From Hordeum vulgare subsp. vulgare (lineage: Eukaryota > Streptophyta > Magnoliopsida > Poales > Poaceae), in contig NC_058518.1 of NCBI RefSeq assembly GCF_904849725.1, positions 331,722,581 through 331,786,580 of the forward strand: a stretch of DNA of 64,000 bases, read 5' to 3'. The translations under genes and the position numbers were made by a program. Below, piece by piece: positions 1 to 11,159 of this stretch (position 1 is its first letter; the number at the start of each line of letters is the position of its first letter). The notes beneath the pieces were generated by a model that ran no database searches, was not told where the DNA came from, and saw only the letters and a list, made by a program, of their open reading frames with translations.

Positions 1-1136
1 TGACTAGCCCGTGTCCGATCATCACGTGAGACGGACTAGTCATCAATGGTGAGAATCTCCATGCTGATCGTATCAACCATACGACTCATGTTCGACCTTT
101 TGGTCTCCCATATTCGAGGCCATGTTTGTACATGCTAGGCTCGTCGAGTCAACCTAAGTGTTTTGCGTGTGTAAACTGGCTTATACACGTTGTATGTGAA
201 CGTTAGAATCTATCACACTCGATCATCACATGGTGCTTCGAGACAATGAACCTTCGCAACGGTGCACACTTAGGGGAATACTTATCTCGAAATTTTAATG
301 AGGGATCATCTTATATTTGCTACCGTCGTTCTAAGCAATAAGATGTAAAACATGATAAACATCACATGCAATCATATAGTGACATGATATGGCCAATATC
401 ATCTTGCTCCTTTGATCACCATCTTTGGGGCACCATGATCATCATCGTCACCGGGATGATACCATGATATCCATCATCATGGTCTCCATCATTGTGTCTC
501 CGTGAAGTTCTCACGCCAACTATTACTTCTACTACTATAGCTAACCGTTAGCGATAAAGTAAAGTAATCAACATGGCGTTGCATCTCATACAATAAATTA
601 AGACAACTCCTATGGCTCCTGTCGGTTGTCATACTCATCGACATGCAAGTCGTGAATCCTATTACAAGAACATGATCAATCTCATACATCACATATGTAA
701 CATCACATCCTTTTGGCCATATAACATTACATAGCATACCCTCCAAAAACAAGTTAGACGTCCTCTAATTGTTGTTGCAAGTTTTACGTGGCTGGTTTGG
801 GTTTCTAGCAAGAACGTTTCTCTCCTACATGATAGGCACAATGTTTATACGCCAATGCTATTTACCCTTCATAACGACCCTTTTCATCTAATCCAATTCG
901 ATTAAAGTGGGAGAGACATACACCCGCTAGCCACCTTATGCACCAAGTGCATGTCTGTCGGTGGAACCAGTCTCACGTCATCGTACGTGAAAAGTCGGTC
1001 CGGGCCGCTTCATCCCACAATACCACCGAAAAAAGATAAGACTAGTAACGGCAAGCAAGTTGACAAATCAGCGCCCACAACTTTTGTGTTCTACTCGTGC
1101 ATAGAATCTACCATAGAACCTCGGCTCAGATGCTAC
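1..1136 (-). mobile_element. Ty1/Copia internal leader, non-coding
   Basis: Read on the minus strand, this stretch follows directly from the LTR at 1137-2906 through a primer-binding site, so it is the start of the internal domain of a BARE/WIS/Angela-like element that runs off the left edge. I see no gag or other coding frame in it; short open frames here are not protein-like. A long untranslated leader is known for the BARE group, which fits. The assignment rests on its position next to the primer site and on resemblance to Triticeae Copia leaders from memory. Confidence 0.65.
1123..1135 (-). other. Primer-binding site, Copia (tRNA-iMet type, degenerate)
   Basis: On the minus strand the bases read TAGCATCTGAGCC, one base from the LTR end at 1137. 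This resembles the usual plant site TGGTATCAGAGCC, complementary to the 3' end of initiator methionine tRNA, with three mismatches. It marks the LTR at 1137-2906 as a 5' LTR for the leader to its left. Confidence 0.65.
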
Positions 1137-2906
1137 TGTTGGGGATCGTAGTAAATTCAAAATTTTCCTACGCTATACAAGGATCTATCTATGGAGAAAC
1201 CAGCAACGAGAGAGGTTGTAGAGCATCTTCATACCTTTGAAGATCGCTAAGCGGAAGCATTACTATGAACATGGTTGATGGAGTCATACTCGCAGCGATT
1301 CAGATCGCGGTGGATTCCGATCTATGTGTCGAACTACGGTACCTCCATGTTCAACACACGTGCAGCCCGGTGACGTCTCCAACACCTTGAACTAGCAAGG
1401 AAGAAGGAGAGGTTGAGGGAGAGAGCTCCGGCAGAACGACGATGTGGTGGCGGTGGAGCTACGTGGTTCTCTGGCAGAGCTTCGCTAAGCTATGCAGAGG
1501 ACGAGGAGAGAGAGGGGTAGGGCTGCGCCGACAGAGAGAGTTTTCTTGTCTCAAATCAGCCCCAGTACCTTGGGTATTTATAGGAGGGAGGGAGAGAGGG
1601 TATTCACCCCTATGGTTACCTCCCTAGGGGTGGCGGCAGCCCTAGATGGCCAGGGAGGGCAGCGGCCAGGGCAGGGAGAGAAGGGCGGCGCCCTAGGTGG
1701 GCCTTGGGCCTTTCCTGCGCCTAGGGTTTGCCCCCTCCACCTCTCCTTGCGCCTTGGGATGAGAGGGGAGGGCGCACCAGCCCACTTTAGGCTGGTCCCC
1801 TTCCACCTTTTGGCCCATGAAGCCTCTTGAGGCTAGTGGTCCCTCCCGGTGGACCCCCGGAACCCTTCCGATGGTCCCGGTACGTTACCGGTGATTCCTG
1901 AAACACTTTCGGTAACCAAAATCTCACTTCCTATATATAAATCTTTACCTCCAGACCATTCCAGAGCTCCTCGTGACGTCCGAGATCTCATCCGGGACTC
2001 CGAACAATCTTCGGTAACCACGTAAACTACTTCCCTATAACCCTAGCGTCATCGAACCTTAACTGTGTAGACCCTACGGGTTCGGGAGACGTGCAGACAT
2101 GACCGACACATCTATCCGGCCAATGACCAACAGCGGGGTCTGGATATCCATGTTGGTTCCCACATGTTCCACGATGATCTCATTGGATGAACAACGTTGT
2201 CAAGGATTCAATCAATCCCGTATGCAATTCCCTTTCTCTATCGATATGATACTTGCCCGAGATTCAATCGTCGGTATCCATATACCTTGTTCAATCTCGT
2301 TACCGGCAAGTCTCTTTACTCATTCCGTAACACATCATCTCGTGGCCAACCCCTTAGTCACACTGAGCTCGATATGATAATGGATTACCAAGTGGGCCCA
2401 TAGATACCTCTCGGTCACACGGAGTGACAAATCCCGGTCTCGATTCGTACAACTCAACACACACTTTCGGAGATACCCGTAGTGCACCTTTATAATCACC
2501 CAGTTACGTTGTGACGTTTGGTACACCCAAAGCACTCCTACGGTATCTGGGAGTTGCACAATCTCACGGTATAAGGAAATGATACTTGACATTATAAAAG
2601 CTTTAGCAGACGAACAACACGATCTAGTGCTATGCTTAGGATTGGGTCTTGTCCATCACATCATTCCTCAATGATGTGATCCCGTTATCAATGACATCCA
2701 ATGTCCATGATCAAGAAACCATGATCATCTATTGATCAACGAGCTAGCCAACTAGAGGCTCACTAGGGACACATTGTGATCTATATTTCACACATGTATT
2801 ACTATTTCTGGTTAATACAATTATAACATGAATAATAGACAATTATCATGAACTGGAAATATAATAATAACTACTCTATTATTGCCTCTAGGGAATATTT
2901 CCAACA
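1137..2906 (-). repeat. Ty1/Copia LTR (BARE/WIS/Angela-like)
   Basis: The LTR is 1,770 bp. On the minus strand it begins TGTTGGAAATATTCCCTAG at 2906 and ends in CCCCAACA at 1137, the usual TG...CA ends. A TATA-like box lies at 1574-1583. The left side touches a primer-binding site and the right side touches a polypurine tract, so it serves as 5' LTR for one internal domain and 3' LTR for another. About 1.75 kb is the normal LTR length for this family. Confidence 0.9.
1574..1583 (-). promoter_or_regulatory. TATA-like box in Copia LTR
   Basis: The minus strand reads CTATAAATAC, about 1.33 kb from the LTR start, the kind of place where BARE-type LTRs carry their promoter. Activity is inferred only. 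Confidence 0.5.
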
Positions 2907-2918
2907 GTCTCCCACTTG
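2907..2918 (-). other. Polypurine tract, Copia
   Basis: The minus strand reads CAAGTGGGAGAC and abuts the LTR start at 2906. This is the usual plus-strand primer of BARE/Angela-like elements and shows that the LTR at 1137-2906 is the 3' LTR of the pol-bearing remnant to its right. Confidence 0.75.
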
Positions 2919-3022
2919 CATTAGAGTCAATAATCTAGTTACATTGTGATGAATCGAACACCCATAGATTTCTGGTACTCATCATGCTTTCCCCGTGGAA
3001 GAGGATTAGTCAACGGGTCTGC

Positions 3023-4801
3023 TGTAGGGTAACGTAGCATATATTCAAAATTTTCCTACGCCATATTCAGATCTTCCTATGGAGAGACCAGCAACGAGAG
3101 AGGGGTGAGTGCATCTTCATACCTTTGAAGATCGCTAAGCGGAAGCGTTGCTAGAACGCGGTTGATGGAGTCGTACTCACGGCGATTCAGATCGCGGTGT
3201 GATTCCGATCTAGTTCCGAATCACGGCACCTCCGCGTTCAACACACGTGCAGCCCGGTGACGTTTCCCGCACCTTGATCCAGCAAGGAGGAGGGAGAGGT
3301 TGGGGAAGATCTCCGGCAGCACGACGGCGTGGTGTAGATGGAGAGACGAGGTTTCCCGGCAGGGCTTCGCCAAGCACCGTGGGAGGAGGAGGAAGGAGAG
3401 GAGCAGCGCTGCGCCGAGGGAGAGAAGAAACGGTGTGCCAATCAGCCCAAACCCCTCTCTATATATAGGAGGAGGGGAGGGGGGTGCCACCCCTAGGGTT
3501 CCCACCCTAGGTGGTGCGGCAGCCCCCCCCCAGATGGGAGGTGCGGCGGCCAGGGCAGGGGAAGGGGGTGGCGCACCCCCAGGTGTGCCTTAGGCCCACC
3601 AACGCCTAGGGTTTCCCCCTCTCCACCTCCCGCGCCTTGGGCCCCTTTGTGGGAGGCGCACCAGCCCACTTTGGGCTGGTTCCCCTCCACCTTTTGGCCC
3701 ATGCTACCTATTGGGGCTGGTGACCCCTCTCGATGGACCCCCGGGACCATTTCCGGTGGTCCCGATGGTCCCGGTACGCTACCGGTGATGCCCGAAACAT
3801 TTCCGGTGTCCAAAACCATCCATCCTATATATCAATCTTTACCTCCGGACCATTACGGAGCTCCTCGTGACGTCCGGGATCTCATCCGGGACTCTGAACA
3901 ACTTTCAGTAACCTCGTATAACAATTCCCTATAACCCTAGCGTCATCGAACCTTAAGTGTGTAGACCCTACGGGTTCGGGAAACAAGCAGACATGACCGA
4001 GACACCTCTCCGGCCAATAACCATCAGCGGGGTCTGGATACCCGTGGTGGCTTCCACTTGCTCCACGATGATCTCATTGGATGAACCACGATGTCAAGGA
4101 TTCAATCAATCCTGTATACAATTCCCTTTGTTTGTCGATATAGAACTTGCCCGAGATTCGATCGTCGGTATACCTATACCTTGTTCAATCTCGTTACCGG
4201 TAAGTCTCTTTACTCGTTCTGTAGCACGTCATCCTGTGACTAACTTCTTAATCACACTGAGCTCATGATGATGTTCTACCGAGTGGGCCCAGAGATACCT
4301 CTCCGTCACACGGAGTGACAAATCCGGATCTCGATTCGTGCCAACCCAACAGACACCTTCACACGTACCCGTAGTGCACCTTTATAGTCACCCAGTTACG
4401 TTGTGACGTTTGATACACCCAAAGCACTCCTACGGTATCCGGGAGTTGCGCAATCTCACGGTCGAAGGAAAAGACACTTGACATTAGAAAAGCTGTAGCA
4501 TACGAGCAATACGATCTAGTGCTATGCTTAGGATTGGGTCTTGTCCATCACATCATTCTCCCAATGATGTGATACCGTTATCAATGATATCTAATACCCA
4601 TGATCAGGAAACCATGATCATCTATTGATTAACAAGCTAGCCAACTAGAGGCTTGCTGGGGACACATTGTGATCTATTTATTCACACATGTATTAATGTT
4701 TCCTGTTAATACAATTATAGCATGAACAATAGACGATTATCATGAACAAGGAAATATGATAATAACCATTTTATTATTGCCTCTAGGGCATGTTTCCAAC
4801 A
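3023..4801 (-). repeat. Nested solo Copia LTR
   Basis: This 1,779-bp LTR has the same family ends as the neighbouring copy (TGTTGGAAACATGCCC at 4801, ending near TACCCTACA at 3023). It has no internal domain on either side. It is flanked by TCTGC (3018-3022) and TCTGT (4802-4806), a 5-bp target duplication with one change, and the RNase H tail reads through when it is removed. Solo LTRs arise by recombination between the two LTRs of one element. A TATA-like box is at 3459-3468. Confidence 0.93.
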
Positions 4802-5707
4802 TCTGTGACATTCAGATCTGTATGTACTTTACAAATATCTATATCTCCATCCTAGATGTATCCACGAATGGAGTTGAAGCGGTGCTTGATGTGCTTGGTC
4901 TTCTTGTGAAACCTGGGCTCATTTGCGATAGCAATAGCTCTAGTGTTGTCACATAACAGAGTCATCGGGCCCGACGCACATGGAATCACTCCTAGGTCGG
5001 TGATGAACTCCTTCATCCAGACTCCTTCTTGTGATGCTTCTGAATCAGCTATGTACTCCGCTTCACATGTAGATGCCGCCACGACGCTTTGCTTGCAACT
5101 GCACCATCTAACTGCCCCATTATTCAAAATATACACGTATCCGGTTTGTGACTTGGAGTCATCCGGATCTGTGTCATAGCTAGCATCGACATAACCCTTT
5201 ACGACGAGCTCTTCGGCACCTCCATAGACGAGAAACATATATTTAGTCCTTTTGAGGTACTTTAGGATATCTTGACCGCTGTCCAGTGATCCACTCCTGG
5301 ATCACTCTGGTACATCCCTACCAAATTTATGGCAAGGTTCACAATAGGTCTGGTACATAGCATGGCATACATGATAGTGCCTATGGCTGAAGCATATGGG
5401 ACGGTATTCATCTTTTCTCTATCTTTCGCCGTGGTCGGCCTTGAGTTACACTCAACCTCACACCTTGCAATACAGGCAAGAACCCCTTCTTAGCCTTCTC
5501 CATATTGAACTTCTTCAATATCTTGTCAAGGTATGTGCTTTGTGAAATACCTATGAGGCGTCTCGATCTATCTCTATAGATCTTGATGCCTAATATGTAA
5601 GCAGCTTCTCCAAGGTCCTTCATTGAAAATTCTTATTCAAATAACAGTAGCATAATTGTGAAAACACTCAAACACATAAAGCAAAAGTGAAAAATAAATT
5701 TTATTTA

Positions 5708-5759
5708 TTGGGTTGCCTCCCAACAAGTTCTATCGTTTACGCCCCTAGCTAGGCATAAA
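5708..5759 (-). other. Conserved post-ORF motif, element D
   Basis: On the minus strand the core is CTTGTTGGGAGGCAACCCAA, preceded by TATGCCTAGCTAGGGG. The core can fold as TTGGG-AGGCAA-CCCAA. The same motif follows the last ORF in elements C, E, G/H and J. Its role is unknown. Confidence 0.7.
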
Positions 5760-7820
5760 CCAAAGATTTGAAGTATTGTCATTCTTAGTGATTGATCCAT
5801 ATGAAGCCGTCATGATTGATTCATATGGTAATTTAATCTTAGTTCTAGGGAAGTGTTCCATACCTTTTCTTAGTGGAAACTGGAATTTTATATTCCCTTC
5901 TTTCATATCAATCATGGCCCCTATAGTACGCAAAAACGGTCTACCAAGAATTATTGGACAAGACGGATTGCAATCAATATCAAGCACAATATAATCTACG
6001 GGTACATACTTCGTATTTCCAAGAATAAGAACATCATTAATTCTTCCCATGGGCTTTTTAATAGTAGAATCCGCCAAGTGCAAATATAGAGAACATTCTT
6101 CAATATTGGTAAGACCAAGCACATCACAAAGAGATTTCGGAATTGTGGAAATGCTAGCACCCAAATCAGATAAAGCATTACACTCAAAATTTTAATCTTG
6201 ATCTTATTGGTGGGTTCCCATTCATCATATAATTTTTTAGGAATTGAAATCTCTAGCTCTAATTTTCTTCCAAAGCCTTTATTACAGCATACAAAATATG
6301 TTTAGTAAAAACTTTATTTTGTTCATACGCATTGGGTGAATTTATCATAGATTGTAGCATAGAAATACACTCAATCAAAGAGCAACTATCAAAATTAAAG
6401 TATTTGTGATTCAAAATAGTGGGTGCATCACTAGCTAAAGTTTTGACCTCTCCAATCCCACTTTTATCAAAAAACAAATTAAAATATTTTCACCCTGCAA
6501 ATCATGGGAACGCCTTCTAGATAAATTTGACTCTTCTTCAGTTCCCTCATCATTAATTTTAACATTACTAAACAAGGAACCAATAGAAGAAACACTAATC
6601 AGTTTAATCTGTTCATCATTTTTATGAAGCAATCTCGAAACTCTCTTTCAAGAAATTCTCTTTTAGCTCTAAACATAGTGGTTCTTTTCTTCCTTTCATC
6701 TATGGAAACGTATAAAGCTTTAGTGGATTTGTTAATATCAACCTTAGAAAAAATATTATTTAGATTTTCTACATCATGCGAAATTCTATCAATGCTTCTA
6801 AACATATCATTACTCTTATTCAACTTTTTCTATCATAGTAGTGAAAGATTTTTGCGCATTGATAAATTCCTTAATATTACTCTCAAGATTAGAGGGCATC
6901 CTAGCATTATTATTATGTGAGTTACCATAGGAATTACCTTAATTTTTTGAAGAACTTCTAGGATACGACGTAGGATTAAAATCGTTCCTGTAAGCGTTAT
7001 TATTAAAGTTGTTTCGTGAGACAAAATTCACATCTACGGGATCGTATTTTTTCTCAATCAAAGTAGACAAAGGCACGTCATTAGGACCAATAGGAGCATG
7101 TTTACTAGCAACCAATTTCATATGAACATCAACCTTATCACTCAAAGCATCATTTTCTTCAATAAAATTAACTTTTTTACTAGTAGGAGCTCTTTCAGTA
7201 TGCCATTGTGAATAATTAGCCATGATATTATCAAGAAATTTAGAAGCATCACCCAAAGTAATTTCCATAAAAGTACCACCCACGGAAGAATCTAAAAGAT
7301 TTCTAGAAACAAAATTCAATCCCGCATAAAAAAATTGTATGATCATCTACAAATTCAAACCATGAGTTGGGCAATTTCTTATCATCAATTTCATCTTTTC
7401 CCAAGATTGGGAAAAATGCTCATGCTCAAGTTGTTTAAAATTCATAACATGACTTATAACAGAAATAATTTTTGGGGGAGGAAAGTACTTCGTGATAAAA
7501 GCATCTTTGCACTTGTTCCAAGAATCGATACTATTTCGTGGCAAAGAAGAAAACCAAATTTTAGCACGATCATGCAAAGAGAACGAAAAACAATTCAACT
7601 TAACAATATCATAGTTCACATCTTTATTCTTTTGCATATCACACATTACTATGGAAGTGTTTAGATGGGACGCGGCATCCTCATTAGGAGTACGAGAAAA
7701 TTTCTCCTTCATAACAAGATTCAAAGCGGCATTAATATCATAAGACTCCGCACTAGTGGCGAGAGAAGCAATCGGGGTGCTAATAAAATCATTGTTATTG
7801 GTATTGGAGTAATCATACAA
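5745..7820 (-). pseudogene. gag-protease polyprotein remnant, element D
   Basis: Gag starts near 7820 (MYDYSNTNNNDFISTPIA) and carries the retrotransposon gag core (AKIWFSSLPRNSIDSWNKCK, then FFYAGLNFVSRNLLDSS). The pepsin-like protease domain at the end keeps the active-site motif DLGAS (near 6160) and the flap-side motif CPIILGRPFLRTIGA. In-frame stops fall at about 7347 and 6939, with further breaks near 6830, 6599, 6478 and 6190. The last is a 1-base shift just before the protease. No reverse transcriptase follows. Its nearest relatives here are the gag-protease genes of elements C and E. Confidence 0.85.
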
Positions 7821-8078
7821 CTTAGTGTTTTCTTAGGTCATTGTGACTACACAAACAAGAACACAAACAAATAAGAGATTCGGCAAGAAAACGACAAACG
7901 GAAAGAAGGCAGATAAAAAGGCATTTTTTGTGAAGTGGGGAGAGAACAATGAGAGGCAACGGCGAATTACGCAAACAATGAGAGGCAACTACGCAAACAA
8001 GAACACAAACAATGATGTAATTTCGAGGAGATGAGAGTTTATGTGTAGGAACATGATAGATCTTGACTTGATCTTCCT

Positions 8079-8092
8079 CGGCAACGGCGCTA
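8079..8092 (-). other. Primer-binding site (tRNA-Asp type), element D
   Basis: The minus strand reads TAGCGCCGTTGCCG, close to TGGCGCCGTTGCCGGGGATC, which is complementary to the 3' end of plant tRNA-Asp. It lies 7 bases inside the 5' LTR end at 8100. Confidence 0.75.
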
Positions 8093-8099
8093 GAAATCT

Positions 8100-9004
8100 T
8101 GACTCCCCGCTGATTTGCATTGATTTCACTCCAAGCTTAAAGGGTGACGTAGCACAACGACGCAAGTATTTCCGACAGTTATGAAACCAAGGTATCAATC
8201 GAGTAGGAAGATCCACAAGACCATGTAAGCAGTACCTGCACACAAATAAAAAATCTTCACAGCCCAACGCGTGTAGGGGTTGTCAATCCCTCGTGGGTAA
8301 AATAAAATGTTAAAAGGATATATGATAGATGCAAATAGAGTGATGGTAAATAAAACACAACAAGGTATTTTTGGTTTTTTTGATAATACAGATATGAAAA
8401 TCAAAGAGAAAATAAAATGGAGACGCAAATAGCAAAGTAGAGATTGCAAATAGATGATGTAAAATTACTACTGGGCAATTGATAGAAGAGAGAATAATTA
8501 TGACGATATCCAAGACAATGATCATATATCTAGGCGTCACGTGCAAAACAAGTAGACCGACTTCTGCCTGCATCCAATTCTATTACTCCCCATATCGACC
8601 TCTATCGAGCATGCATCTAGTGTATTAAATTCATGGAGGAACGGAGTAATGCTTTAAGAACGATGACATGATGTAGACGAGATCTATTCATGTAGGAATA
8701 GACCCCATCATTTTATCCTTGATAGCAATGACACATGTGTGTCATGTCTCTTTCTATCACTGAGATTGAGCACCGCAAGCTCGAACCCATCAAAAAGCGC
8801 CTCTTCCCATTGCAAGATAAAAATATCGAGTTGGCTATACAAAACACCAATATCGGAGAAGAAATATGAGGCTATAAGAATCAAGAATGGGTATAAATTC
8901 ATAGATCTGATCACAAACTCACAATTCATGAGATCCCAACAAACACATCGCAAAAGATAGAGTTACAGCAAATAGATCTCTAAGAGACCATTGTATTGAG
9001 AAGC

Positions 9005-9040
<36 letters not shown>

Positions 9041-9610
9041 ACCAACTGCCTATGGACCCGTAGGTCTGATATGAACTACTCACGCATCATCGGAGGAGCA
9101 CCAATGAGGATCGTGAACCCCTCCGTGATCGTGTTCTTCTCTCGAACGGGCCCTAGATTGGATTTCGTGGCTTCTAGAACTAGCGGATGCTGAAACGATT
9201 TTTCGTCGACTCCACAAGGATTTCCGGAACATTGCGGTATTTATAGAGCTCAGAGGCGGCGGAGGAGGTGCCGGAGGCTCCCACTACCCACCAGGCCACT
9301 CCAAGGGCCCTAGGCATGCCCTGGTGCCTAGTGGGCCGCCTCGGCCTCCTCTGGTGATCATCTTTGGTCCTCAAGTTTCCTTTTGGTCCAAACAAATATC
9401 CAAAGAGTTTCATGGCATTTGTACTTCATGTGGTATTGATTTTATGCCAAGGAAAAATAGCAAAAAACAACAACTCGCACTGGCACTACGTCAATAGGTT
9501 AGTCCCAAAAAATGATATAAAGTTGCTATAAAATGATCATAAAACATCCAAGAATGATAGTATAATAGGATGTAACAATCGAAATCTATAGAAACGTAGG
9601 TGACTTATCA
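8100..9610 (-). repeat. 5' LTR of Gypsy element D
   Basis: A 1,511-bp LTR bounded by TGACTCCCC at 8100 and a decayed terminal ...GTGACTTATCA at 9610 (other copies end GAGACGTATCA). A TATA-like ATTTATAG lies at 9239-9246. It is more diverged from the other LTRs of its family than they are from each other, and it contains a GA microsatellite. Confidence 0.8.
9010..9037 (+). repeat. (GA)14 microsatellite
   Basis: Twenty-eight bases of uninterrupted GA repeat inside the element D LTR. Other LTRs of the family have only AGAGAGAGAAGAAG at the matching place, so the array grew after insertion. Confidence 0.97.
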
Positions 9611-9932
9611 ATGAGACACATGTTGGGCAGAATGTTGATACTCTTACTTTGGGCAAAAGGGTTGCAGATGATTCATGCACAACACAAAATGTTGTTGGTG
9701 AAGGGGACATAGTCGTGAATGTGGTTGTTGTTGTCTTGCTAGGGATCACAGTAGACAGAGTGGGTTAGTTTGAAGGATCGGATCCACCCAACATCCCCAA
9801 TGGTGGAACTCCTGAGAAAAATGCAAACCGGGAAAAACTGAAGGCAGATGATAGTGCGGTCATTGACAGTACCTCAATTAATGTAGCGGCGGCCTCCTCG
9901 TCTGAGTACCGCCAGTCCCAATGTATCTACTA
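9611..9932 (+). pseudogene. Possible LINE ORF1 tail
   Basis: This stretch lies directly upstream of the endonuclease domain. One frame shows GHSREC next to a CC pair (about 9680-9715), which may be a decayed CCHC zinc knuckle like those in plant LINE ORF1 proteins. Stops interrupt every frame. The call depends mainly on position. Confidence 0.35.
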
Positions 9933-11159
9933 AGTTGGAACTACCTGGGTGGGAGAATCCTAGACAGTTCATGATGTTGAGACGTTGGTGCGGTCACATT
10001 CCCCCATGTTTGTGTTCTTGTGCAAGACTCGATAAAAAGCAAGTAAGATGTGGAGGATTAGAGGACGTCTTGGTCTTCAAGGTTTTGAAGGTGTGGATAG
10101 CAAACAATTCTAGGAACAGATGAGCGATTGATTGATATTTCTATTATCTCTCCTGGTGGGGATCAGTGGAGACTAATTGCTATTTATGGTGAACCTAGGG
10201 TTGAGAATAGGCATTTTATGTGGACTAAGCTAGAATCTTTGAAGCAAGCATCAGAGCTGCGATGGGTAGTTTTTGGAGACTTTAATGAGGCGTTGTGGAG
10301 TTTTGAACACATGGCTGCCTTTCGGGATGTGTTGATGGCATGTGAGTTAGTTGATCTAGGCTTTTCTGGAATACCCTATACATGCGACAATATGCGATTT
10401 GATTCTACAAATGTACGTGTTCGCTTGGATTGTGTAGTGGCAACAAACGACTAGAGGAACATGTACACATACTATTGTGTGCAGCACCTTGCGTCCCCTT
10501 GCTTGGACCATATTCCGTTCCTACTGATATTTACGAAAAAGCAGGAGAAGCCGAGATCCAAGGCACGACGATATGAATTTTTTGGGAACGTGATGCAGAA
10601 TTACCAGATCTTATACATAAGGCATGGTCGGCCTTTGGTATAATGTAGGATTTGGGTCAGGTCAGTGCTTCCTTGAAATCTACCATGACATCCCTGCGAT
10701 CATAGAGGAATAAAAGGTTTGGAAACATTACGAAAGAAATAAACAAATTGCACATCCAGCTTGAAGAGTTGATGAGAATGAATGCTGATAGACAAGAAAT
10801 AAGGAAAATATGTGATAAGCTTAATGAACTACTATATAAAGAAGAGATGCTATGGGAGATGCTATGGTTGCAACGGTCTCACACCATGTGGCCGAATGAG
10901 GGAGATATGAACACGATTTTTTTCTAGAGTAACTATGTATGGAGGGCAAGAAAAAACATAATAAGAGAGCTGCAAGATAATGACGGCAATGTGTATACAG
11001 AAATGGACACTATCTGCAACATGACTACTTCCTATTTTCAGGACATATTTACGGTTGATCCATCCTAGATGCATCGGGAGTCGTGGATCTGTTTAATATG
11101 GTGATAGCTGATGACGAGAATGATAAGCTTTGTGCAGATTGCATTGACCAGGAGATCTC
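9933..11159 (+). pseudogene. LINE endonuclease domain and linker, decayed
   Basis: The N-terminus is recognisable at 9933 (WENPRQFMMLRRWCG, like the WN.RGLGNPRTV start of plant LINE ORF2). The AP-endonuclease signature FGDFNE lies at about 10272-10289, followed by VDLGFSGIPYTCDN and the segment VRVRLDCVVA. The usual SDHCPI motif has become LDHIPF near 10515. A linker with many stops follows to 11159, where element E interrupts the gene. Stops near 10120 and 10450 and frame changes make it non-functional. Confidence 0.85.

Larger units (their letters stand above)
2907..5634 (-). pseudogene. Copia pol remnant: end of RT and RNase H, split by a solo LTR
   Basis: The remnant occupies 2907-3022 and 4802-5634. 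From right to left on the minus strand, 5408-5629 encodes the last part of a Copia reverse transcriptase (MKDLGEAAYILGIKIYRDRS, then STYLDKILKKFNMEKAKKGF). 4852-5238 encodes Copia RNase H (VDASYDTDPDDSKSQTGYVY, later STCEAEYIA and the tail KHIKHRFNSIRGYI). The C-terminal tail continues at 3022 as ADPLTNPLPRGKHDEY. Between 5239 and 5407 the frame is broken, and a stop follows GYI. Gag, protease, integrase and most of RT are missing: the copy ends at about 5634, where it joins Gypsy element D. The solo LTR at 3023-4801 sits inside the C-terminal tail. Confidence 0.88.
5635..9610 (-). mobile_element. Truncated Athila-like Gypsy element D (gag-protease only)
   Basis: The element reads right to left: 5' LTR 8100-9610, primer site 8079-8092, gag-protease 7820-5745, then the conserved post-ORF motif at 5708-5759. 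The copy stops at about 5635, where it joins Copia RT sequence, so the 3' non-coding part, polypurine tract and 3' LTR are missing. No target duplication can be read because the left end is lost. It is the same non-autonomous type as elements C and E: gag and aspartic protease, no reverse transcriptase. Confidence 0.85.

Noticed and set aside
1442..1830. Open frames in GC-rich parts of the Copia LTR, and similar ones near 3247-3593
   Set aside because: They lie in non-coding LTR sequence, are not shared in frame by both LTRs, and overlap promoter-like sequence.
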